The notes under the pieces were generated by a model, which was not told where the DNA came from, did no database searches, and was given only the letters and a program-made list of their open reading frames with translations. From CAISIP01 sp031383745 (GTDB lineage Bacteria > Pseudomonadota > Gammaproteobacteria > Burkholderiales > Burkholderiaceae_C), in NCBI GenBank assembly GCA_031383745.1, contig JANMZX010000544.1, positions 1 to 11,214 of the forward strand: a stretch of 11,214 nucleotides of DNA, read 5' to 3'. Shown one piece after another: positions 6,923 to 11,214 of the stretch. The position numbers were made by a program, and so were the translations under genes. The number at the start of each line of letters is the position of its first letter. The stretch's first letter is position 1.

Positions 6923-7726
6923 CTAGACGAACGTCGCGTCCACGAGGTCGTGCATGGCCCCCACCAGCGCGGGGTCATCGGACAGGGGCGAAACCACAGC
7001 CGCATAACATGCATCGCGCACGCTGATCCCGCTGGAGATAAGGCGGGCAGCAGCAATCAGCAAGCGTGTACTGGGGACTTCCGCAAGTCCTCGGTCCTGC
7101 AGGCCACGAAGCCGGTTGCCCAGCGAGACCAACGCATGCGCGATCGCGTGCTCGGCTCCACCCTCGCGCTTCACAATCGCCGTTTCCCGCTCGGCTGGGG
7201 GGAAGTTGAAGTCCAGTGCCACGAAGCGCTGGCGCGTGCTCGGCTTCATGTCCTTCATGAGCCGCTGGTAACCCGGGTTGTACGACACGACGAGTTGAAA
7301 GCCGGCAGCTGCGTCGATCTGCTCGCCGGTCCTGTCGATGGGAAGCATGCGCCGGTGGTCGGTCAGGGGATGCAGCACCACCACTGTGTCCTGACGCGCT
7401 TCGACCACCTCATCGAGGTAACACATCGCACCCTCACGCACCGCCCGTGTCAAAGGGCCGTCCTGCCACTGCGTCCCGTCGTGGCGAATCAGAAACCGCC
7501 CGATGAGGTCGCTGGCGCTGAGGTCGTCATGGCAGGATACGGTCACGAGCGGGCGCCCCAAACGCCATGCCATGTGCTCGACAAAACGGGTTTTCCCACA
7601 GCCTGTGGGTCCCTTGAGCATGACGGCCAGGTTACGGGAATGGCATTGTTCGAAGATGTCGATTTCGCGCCCGGTTGGCAGGTAAAAGGGTTCCGGACCC
7701 TCCCGCATACTCACCCTGTCCACCAT
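6923..7726 (-). CDS. norQ: NorQ, MoxR-type AAA+ ATPase for nitric oxide reductase activation
   Basis: A 267-residue AAA+ ATPase of the CbbQ/NirQ/NorQ group. Walker A is GPTGCGKT (39-46), Walker B is MCYLDE (101-106) with the VVEARQD loop following, and PSTRQRFVALDF (about 163-174) supplies sensor/arginine-finger-type residues. The N-terminal FYLPTGREIDIFEQC and the C-terminal RLLIAAARLISSGISVRDAC are characteristic of the family. Together with NorD it acts as an ATP-driven chaperone for NorBC maturation. The ATG at 7726 follows directly on the norB stop (TGAATG), so translation is likely coupled. A second in-frame ATG six codons in (M7) could also serve. Length is normal, and no key residue is missing. 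Confidence 0.95.
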   Translation of the reverse strand: MVDRVSMREGPEPFYLPTGREIDIFEQCHSRNLAVMLKGPTGCGKTRFVEHMAWRLGRPLVTVSCHDDLSASDLIGRFLIRHDGTQWQDGPLTRAVREGAMCYLDEVVEARQDTVVVLHPLTDHRRMLPIDRTGEQIDAAAGFQLVVSYNPGYQRLMKDMKPSTRQRFVALDFNFPPAERETAIVKREGGAEHAIAHALVSLGNRLRGLQDRGLAEVPSTRLLIAAARLISSGISVRDACYAAVVSPLSDDPALVGAMHDLVDATFV

Positions 7727-9103
7727 TCACATCCCGGTGGCGACGACCGGCGCGCCTCGCAACGGCGTCTCGGCCTCTGGCGTGACCTCGAACCGCGGAG
7801 CGTAGCGGAAGAAGTCGATGATGAACAACGCAACGCCGGCCGTGAATACCGCGCCTGTGGCGATCAGCATCAGGAAATGCACCTGGATCTTGAGTTGTGC
7901 GTCAAGGTAGCCAAGACCCAGGATGCGCTCCAGATACACCTGACCGATGCCTGCGGTTGCGAAAGCCAGCGTCATGCCAAACATGCCCGTGAGCTGCAAC
8001 CAGAAGGCCAGGAAGCCCATGCCCGTCCCGCTCTCGCGCCGGCCAGGGCACATGACCGGCAGCGCATAACTGATCATGGCCATGACAATCATCGCGTAGG
8101 CCCCATAAAACGCGGCATGGCCGTGCATGGCCGTGATGAGGGTGCCGTGCGTCCATTTGTTCACGCTCGGCCAGGTGTGCGCCAGTCCCAGCAGGCCAGC
8201 GCCAAACAGCGTGAAGACGGCGCTGCCCACGGTCCAATGCAGGGCCAGGGTGTTCGGGTGGGCAAGCCCGGAACGCCGCATGGCCGAATAGGCGTAGACG
8301 GCCATGCCAACCAGGGCGAGCGGCTCGAGGGCGCTGAAAATCCCGCCAATCGGAAGCCAGTAGCCCGGTACGCCAATCCAGTAATAGTGATGGGCGGTCC
8401 CCAGGATGCCGGCGATGAAAACCAGCCCCACGATGACATAGAGCCACTTCTCCATCACTTCGCGGTCCGCACCCGACAGGCGGATGAGCAGGTAGGCCAT
8501 GAAGCCACCCTGAATCATTTCCCATACACCCTCCACCCACAGATGGATCGTCCACCAGCGGTAGAAGATGGAGACAACATAGTTCTTGTACTCGAACAAC
8601 GCGGGGAAAAACAGCACGGCGGCAGACGCGATGCCCAGCACGAGCACCTCCTCTGTTGTCGTCAAACGGCCGGACTTGCGGATGGTCATTCCGATGTTGT
8701 AGAGGAACATGAGCATCACCACCACGATGACCAGCTTGTGTGGCAGGGGCTGCTCCAGCAACTTGTTGCCCGTACCGTAGCGGAACAGGTAGCCGATAAC
8801 GGCGGTCACGCCCATCAGTACCCACAACACCAGCTGGACGTAGGCCAGCTTGACACTGTAGATCTCCGTGCGCGATTCATCGGGCACCATCCAGTAGGTG
8901 GCGCCCATGAAGCCGGTCAGGACCCACACGATGAGCAGGTTCGTATGGATGACTTTCGTGACATCGAACGGCAGGATGTAGAGCAAGGGGTCCGGCCCGA
9001 GGTACTTGGCTGCCGAGAGGAGGCCAAACACAATCTGCAAGCCGAACAGCACCATCGCCACCGCGAAGTACCAATAGGCAACGGACTGGGATTTGTATCG
9101 CAT
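7727..9103 (-). CDS. norB: Nitric oxide reductase large subunit NorB (cytochrome-c-dependent type)
   Basis: A 458-residue, 12-helix membrane protein of the heme-copper oxidase superfamily, reducing 2 NO to N2O at a heme b3/FeB centre. Ligands are visible: H53 (VIHTNLLIVW) and H329 for heme b, H327 (AMHGHAAFYG) for heme b3, and H187 (IHLWVEGVWE), H238 and H239 (GTAHHYYWIG) for FeB. The NOR-specific glutamates E191 and E195 are present in the helix with H187, and E260 (FSALEP) matches the conserved glutamate near the active site. There is no N-terminal quinol-oxidising extension, so this is cNOR, not qNOR. It begins 14 bp after norC with an AGGA Shine-Dalgarno, and its stop abuts the norQ start. 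All catalytic residues appear intact. Confidence 0.97.
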   Translation of the reverse strand: MRYKSQSVAYWYFAVAMVLFGLQIVFGLLSAAKYLGPDPLLYILPFDVTKVIHTNLLIVWVLTGFMGATYWMVPDESRTEIYSVKLAYVQLVLWVLMGVTAVIGYLFRYGTGNKLLEQPLPHKLVIVVVMLMFLYNIGMTIRKSGRLTTTEEVLVLGIASAAVLFFPALFEYKNYVVSIFYRWWTIHLWVEGVWEMIQGGFMAYLLIRLSGADREVMEKWLYVIVGLVFIAGILGTAHHYYWIGVPGYWLPIGGIFSALEPLALVGMAVYAYSAMRRSGLAHPNTLALHWTVGSAVFTLFGAGLLGLAHTWPSVNKWTHGTLITAMHGHAAFYGAYAMIVMAMISYALPVMCPGRRESGTGMGFLAFWLQLTGMFGMTLAFATAGIGQVYLERILGLGYLDAQLKIQVHFLMLIATGAVFTAGVALFIIDFFRYAPRFEVTPEAETPLRGAPVVATGM

Positions 9104-9117
9104 GGTGGGTCCTGGGC

Positions 9118-9981
9118 TTATTTGAGCGATGACAAATAGGCCGCGAGCTGGTCGATCTGCTCTGGTGTCAGGCTCTTGCCGTACGTGTCGGGCATGAAGG
9201 AGACCCCGTTGGCCGAGTACATCGCGCCGGATACGACATGCACGCTGGGCTCCCTGATCGCCTCATGGATGTAAGCCAGCGGGTCCTTCGCCTTTCCCTT
9301 GTACTCTGGCGACGCCAGGGTACGTATCGCGCGCTCAGCGACACCTGCCAACGATGGCCCAGCCATGTTGACGCCCTGCGCCACGGAGTGACAGGCGTTG
9401 CACGCCGGCGATGCCGAGCGGAAGAGACGTTCGCCCAACGCGATGGGGTTGTCGTCGCTGCTGACGGGTCGCGCGCCGGGCGGCGCCTGCTTGGCCTGCC
9501 CGGAAGCCTGGGTCTGTTGTGACGCGGTCATGTCCGTGTCTGGAATGGAAGCGCCGGTGACCAGCAGTGGTCGGGGCGGCCAGCCCTGATTGTCCACATT
9601 GCTGACCCACTCCAGGAAGGATATGAGATTGGTGATGTCGATATCGCTCAAATCCTGTTTGGGCATAAGCCGCCGGTGCCGCTGCTCATCGTAGAACTTG
9701 GAAGGGTCCCGCAGGTAGGCCTGAAGATACTGCTCGCCGCGCAGCTTTGTGATCTTGGTCAGGTCCGGCGCGTAATAGGCCCCCTCGCCGAACAGGGTGT
9801 GGCAGTTGATGCAATTGTTCTTGTGCCAGACATCCTTGCCTGCTACGACCTGCGGTGTCAGCTTGTCTTCATTGGTCAGCCTGGGGAACTGGCGGTGGCT
9901 GTCGAGCGTGAGGCCGAGAAACGCAACCGCAGCCACGGCTGTGCAAGCGATCGCAAAGAGCCGGGTCTGCCGCTTGTTCAT
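9118..9981 (-). CDS. norC: NorC with an extra C-terminal cytochrome c domain (two-heme NorC)
   Basis: A 287-residue protein about twice the usual NorC length (near 146-150). Residues 1-145 are a normal NorC: an N-terminal membrane anchor (about 7-26), heme motif CINCH (57-61), GEGAYYAPDLT (66-75) and the axial methionine region RRLMPKQDLSD (103-113, M106), ending SNVDNQGWPPRPLLV. A Gln/Ala/Pro-rich linker (about 146-178) leads to a second class-I-like cytochrome c domain with CNACH (194-198), MAGPSLAGV (207-215) and SFMPDTYGKSLTPEQ (261-275, likely ligand M263). Both domains should be periplasmic. NorC passes electrons to NorB; the added heme may be the entry point for an outside donor. There is no frameshift: it is one continuous frame. 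It lies 18 bp after the stop of the upstream small ORF and has a weak Shine-Dalgarno. Confidence 0.93.
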   Translation of the reverse strand: MNKRQTRLFAIACTAVAAVAFLGLTLDSHRQFPRLTNEDKLTPQVVAGKDVWHKNNCINCHTLFGEGAYYAPDLTKITKLRGEQYLQAYLRDPSKFYDEQRHRRLMPKQDLSDIDITNLISFLEWVSNVDNQGWPPRPLLVTGASIPDTDMTASQQTQASGQAKQAPPGARPVSSDDNPIALGERLFRSASPACNACHSVAQGVNMAGPSLAGVAERAIRTLASPEYKGKAKDPLAYIHEAIREPSVHVVSGAMYSANGVSFMPDTYGKSLTPEQIDQLAAYLSSLK

Positions 9982-9999
9982 GGCGCCGGCATCACGACG

Positions 10000-10110
10000 T
10001 CAAACACCGATACCCGCCCAGTACGTCACTGAGATGTAGAACGCGTACGCCACCGCGACCGCCATCAGGAGAACGATGGCGTGACTCGCCATTTTCAATG
10101 GTCCATGCAT
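10000..10110 (-). CDS. 36-residue single-helix membrane protein upstream of norC (unrecognised)
   Basis: From ATG 10110 the frame reads MHGPLKMASHAIVLLMAVAV and then AYAFYISVTYWAGIGV before TGA. Residues about 9-30 form one hydrophobic segment with aromatic residues at its end (FYISVTYW), like the tiny subunits attached to respiratory oxidases (CcoQ, CydX types). A good Shine-Dalgarno (GAGG) lies 8 bases before the ATG. It ends 18 bp before the norC ATG, in the same strand and the same frame but separated by TGA, so it is the first gene of the nor operon as read here. I do not recognise it as a named family. It could be a small NOR subunit or assembly factor, or a leader ORF that couples translation of the poorly initiated norC. 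The size makes any call uncertain. Confidence 0.6.
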   Translation of the reverse strand: MHGPLKMASHAIVLLMAVAVAYAFYISVTYWAGIGV

Positions 10111-10343
10111 CGGAATTGCCTCACAACGGTTGGCGCAACGTCTTCCATGACGTGATTCTTGTTGGGCTCAACGCTTTTCAGGTTACGCCCCAAAGGCTGG
10201 ACGGTCCGTTCGGTGGCGCACTTAACGGGCAAATGGAAAGCATCGAACCCGTTGTGTCGCGCCACGGAACCGGATGCTGGCTTCCTGGCGGCACCGCGGT
10301 GATGGTCCGAAACCTCGGCACGGCCCCACAACACCCGTGGCGC
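10111..10343 (-). promoter_or_regulatory. Presumed nor operon promoter region (no box identified)
   Basis: These 233 bp lie between the nor operon and the right suhB repeat and should contain the nor promoter. Visible items are two short palindromes, GTTG-GCG-CAAC (10129-10139) and GTTG-GGCT-CAAC (10161-10172), and an inverted repeat AACGGG/CCCGTT (10224-10229 with 10248-10253). I looked for the FNR/NNR type TTGAT-N4-ATCAA and for a sigma-54 GG-N10-GC element and found neither in convincing form. Confidence 0.35.
10119..10122 (-). promoter_or_regulatory. Shine-Dalgarno (GAGG) of the 36-residue ORF
   Basis: Minus-strand GTGAGGCAATTCCG directly precedes the ATG at 10110, giving GAGG at 8-base spacing. 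It is the best ribosome binding site at the head of the nor operon and is better than that of norC itself, which supports translation of the small ORF. Confidence 0.5.
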
Positions 10344-10408
10344 CGCTGCAGCAGCGGTGTCGCCCGCCACGGCCGACGACGAGCCCGCCGCCGGCTGATA
10401 CGGATTCG
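10344..10408 (+). repeat. Right direct repeat: orphan suhB 3'-end fragment (candidate attR)
   Basis: This copy encodes the same final 17 residues as suhB, AAAAVSPATADDEPAAG, followed by TGA at 10396-10398. It matches 4101-4165 at 60 of 65 positions. The changes keep every amino acid and the stop, and identity continues about 10 bases past the stop. That pattern suggests it descends from the end of a real, selected suhB gene and not from random sequence. Nothing upstream of 10344 resembles suhB, so it is a fragment without its gene. Confidence 0.85.
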
Positions 10409-10436
10409 CTTTCGCGCTTGCCAGGTCAACCGGCCG

Positions 10437-10464
10437 CTTTCGGCCCATTGCGGACGTTCGTTGT
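10437..10464 (+). repeat. Inverted repeat, left arm (28 bp)
   Basis: This arm contains CTTTCGGCCCATTGCGG followed by a TCGTTGT end. It pairs with 11050-11077 on the opposite strand with 26 of 28 matches (17 consecutive). The two arms enclose 585 bp, which is too far apart for a simple RNA hairpin, and suggests two inverted copies of one dispersed repeat or the ends of a small element. Confidence 0.75.
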
Positions 10465-10583
10465 CCTTGGCCTGTTGTTGCACTGGCGTTGGCGCGCGTC
10501 GCGGCAGGCGGTACCCGGCGCAGGCTCATGCTGGGGCGGTCGGCACTGCGTGTCCGACTGCCCTGTGGTGTTGGCTCCGGCAT

Positions 10584-10606
10584 CACAAGCGCTTCGCGCA
10601 ATTGTG
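10584..10606. repeat. Compact hairpin
   Basis: CACAA-GCGC-TTC-GCGC-AA-TTGTG folds into a 9-bp stem with a 2-base bulge and a TTC loop. It is not next to a gene end, so it is more likely part of a repeat than a terminator. Confidence 0.5.
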
Positions 10607-10620
10607 AGCCTCGCCGCAAC

Positions 10621-10737
10621 CTTCGTTGTCGCCCGAGGGTCGGGCCGCAGAACTCACTACGCGCCCTGCGGGCGCTGCGTTCGGACAGCCGCGGCCAGAA
10701 TGACAACGAAGTGCGCTGCGCGCACCGACCCTCGGGC
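10621..10737. repeat. Interleaved inverted repeats with two TGC-loop hairpins
   Basis: CTTCGTTGTC (10621-10630) pairs with GACAACGAAG (10702-10711), and GCCCGAGGGTCGG (10631-10643) pairs with CCGACCCTCGGGC (10725-10737). The arms come in the order a, b, a', b', which is a pseudoknot-type order and not a nested stem. Inside are two perfect 6-bp hairpins with the same TGC loop: GCGCCC-TGC-GGGCGC (10661-10675) and GTGCGC-TGC-GCGCAC (10711-10725). Confidence 0.7.
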
Positions 10738-11049
10738 TGTGCTCCTCGGCGCCCCAGAAATCGCCCGCACCGGGTACCGCCTGCCGCGCTGCTGGGCCTT
10801 CGGGTCTCGGGGTGTCGGGGCCCGGACTTCCCTGCAACGCGTTTTGACGCCTCAAGCTGGCGTGTCGGGTGGCTGCACCGGGCAGCTGGAAGTATTCGCG
10901 CATGCTGCAGAGTCACGCGTGCCAACTCTGGTGGTCGCGCCAGCCCCATGGTGTGCTCAAACGGCATCTGCGCGCGACTGCAAGCAGCACGGTGCGGACG
11001 CCCGGCGCGCTGGCCCGGGACGCGGAGTGGCGCCAGCGGCTTTTCCAAC

Positions 11050-11077
11050 ACAACGACCGACCGCAATGGGCCGAAAG
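11050..11077 (-). repeat. Inverted repeat, right arm (28 bp)
   Basis: Reverse complement of the 10437-10464 arm with two mismatches; it contains CCGCAATGGGCCGAAAG. It lies 54 bp from the stop of the last, partial gene of the window. Confidence 0.75.
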
Positions 11078-11110
11078 TCGTCAGTCAAATCCCCACGATC
11101 GACGGCAAAT

Positions 11111-11128
11111 CGGTATCCGGCGCTACCG
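11111..11128 (-). terminator. Weak hairpin after the partial gene at the right edge
   Basis: CGGTA (11111-11115) pairs with TACCG (11124-11128) around an 8-base loop, beginning 3 bases after the stop codon at 11132-11134 on the minus strand. There is no T-tract right after it, so it is only a possible terminator. Confidence 0.2.
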
Positions 11129-11131
11129 CGT

Positions 11132-11214
11132 TCAGCCGTCCGCCGTTTCGTGCGGCGGCGTGTAGTACAAGGCATTGCTGCCAGTGGCCAACTGGATGCG
11201 CGTCAGTTCAGCCT
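11132..11214 (-). CDS. 3' end of an unrecognised gene (26 codons, runs off the window)
   Basis: Entering from the right edge on the minus strand, one frame reads AELTRIQLATGSNALYYTPP then HETADG and stops with TGA at 11134-11132. The other two frames on this strand hit stops within a few codons of the edge. The composition is protein-like (amphipathic then an ALYYTPP-type tail) and unlike the Arg/Ser-rich shadows in the neighbouring repeat region. I cannot name the family from 26 residues. If the nor module is an insertion, this gene would be the original downstream neighbour of suhB. Confidence 0.5.
   Translation of the reverse strand, partial: AELTRIQLATGSNALYYTPPHETADG

Larger units (their letters stand above)
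4101..10408. mobile_element. Candidate genomic island carrying HiPIP-norDQBC, bounded by suhB 3'-end direct repeats
   Basis: The whole NO-reductase module lies between two direct copies of the suhB 3' end, 6243 bp apart. Insertion into the 3' end of a gene with restoration of the reading frame is the known behaviour of many tyrosine-integrase elements; here the left copy completes suhB, and the right copy would be the displaced native end. No integrase, transposase or other mobility gene is found inside, and there is no obvious change in GC content to the eye. An unequal exchange between related chromosomes, or an old tandem duplication followed by deletion, would leave a similar trace. The repeats are certain; the mobile-element reading is a hypothesis. 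Confidence 0.4.
10409..11131. other. Gene-poor, hairpin- and repeat-rich intergenic region
   Basis: About 720 bp with no convincing gene. Long open frames cross it on the minus strand, but their products are Arg/Ser/Ala-rich and repeat-like with no recognisable fold, as expected from GC-rich non-coding DNA. It holds a pair of 28-bp inverted repeats (10437-10464 and 11050-11077), a compact hairpin (10584-10606), an interleaved inverted-repeat block (10621-10737) and smaller stems such as CAGAGT/ACTCTG (10908-10930). The composition resembles dispersed intergenic repeats of Burkholderiales genomes; this is an impression, not a database match. Confidence 0.6.

Noticed and set aside
6515..9139. 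874-codon open frame on the plus strand
   Set aside because: It is antisense to norD, norQ and norB, which are certain genes. The translation is His/Gln/Arg-rich and shows no family features.
9979..9993. Tiny ORF ATG-CCG-GCG-CCA-TGA overlapping the norC start
   Set aside because: Four codons, with no Shine-Dalgarno; the ATGA overlap is likely chance.
10130..10150. Sigma-54 promoter (minus-strand TGGAAGACGTTGCG)
   Set aside because: GG and GC are separated by 8 bases and not the required 10, so a NorR/sigma-54 promoter is not supported.
10141..10175. FNR/NNR-type box near TTGTTGGGCTCAAC
   Set aside because: The half sites are separated by 7 bases (TTG-N7-CAA), not 8, and lack the ATCAA half, so the consensus TTGAT-N4-ATCAA is not met.
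10155..10175. Integron attC site (GTTGGGC fits GTTRRRY)
   Set aside because: No matching RYYYAAC partner with the internal paired boxes at a proper distance was found, and there is no integron integrase or cassette structure.
10095..11066. 323-codon open frame on the minus strand
   Set aside because: The product is Arg/Ser/Ala-rich with no recognisable domain and runs through inverted repeats and the reverse of the suhB repeat. It is what GC-rich non-coding DNA typically yields.

Overview
The window looks like the chromosome of a GC-rich betaproteobacterium, most likely Burkholderiales (Comamonadaceae-like). The reasons are the protein sequences of its housekeeping genes (PmbA, DarP/YjgA, Mog, a CysE with a long C-terminal tail, TrmJ, SuhB), the codon use, and the dense hairpin repeats in one intergenic stretch. 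The placement is from recognition, not from a search.

Layout. (1) 1-4155 is compact housekeeping DNA: the 5' part of pmbA (-), divergent darP-mog (+, overlapping by 26 bp), then cysE and trmJ (-, 9 bp apart), and suhB (+, divergent from trmJ). (2) 4156-10343 is a respiratory nitric oxide module. A HiPIP-type iron-sulfur lipoprotein (+) faces a complete cytochrome-c-type NO reductase operon (-) read in the order 36-codon membrane ORF, norC, norB, norQ, norD. NorB/NorC form the enzyme that reduces NO to N2O; NorQ (AAA+ ATPase) and NorD (VWA protein) are its activation pair. NorC carries a second cytochrome c domain, making it about twice the normal length. The HiPIP may supply electrons, but that is inference. 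(3) 10409-11131 has no convincing gene and is full of inverted repeats. (4) 11132-11214 is the 3' end of an unrecognised gene (-).

Main observation. The last 17 codons of suhB plus the first bases after its stop (4101-4165) recur in direct orientation at 10344-10408, just beyond the nor operon. They match at 60 of 65 positions, with the first 42 bases identical, and both copies encode the same 17-residue tail and a stop. The HiPIP-nor module therefore sits exactly between two copies of the suhB 3' end. This is the geometry expected when an element integrates into the 3' end of a gene and restores it. No integrase or transposase is present, so this would be a non-autonomous or decayed island, or the product of an unequal exchange.

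The sequence shows no nitrite reductase, nitrous oxide reductase, norE/norF, or NO-responsive regulator gene in the window, and no convincing FNR/NNR or sigma-54 promoter was found by eye.
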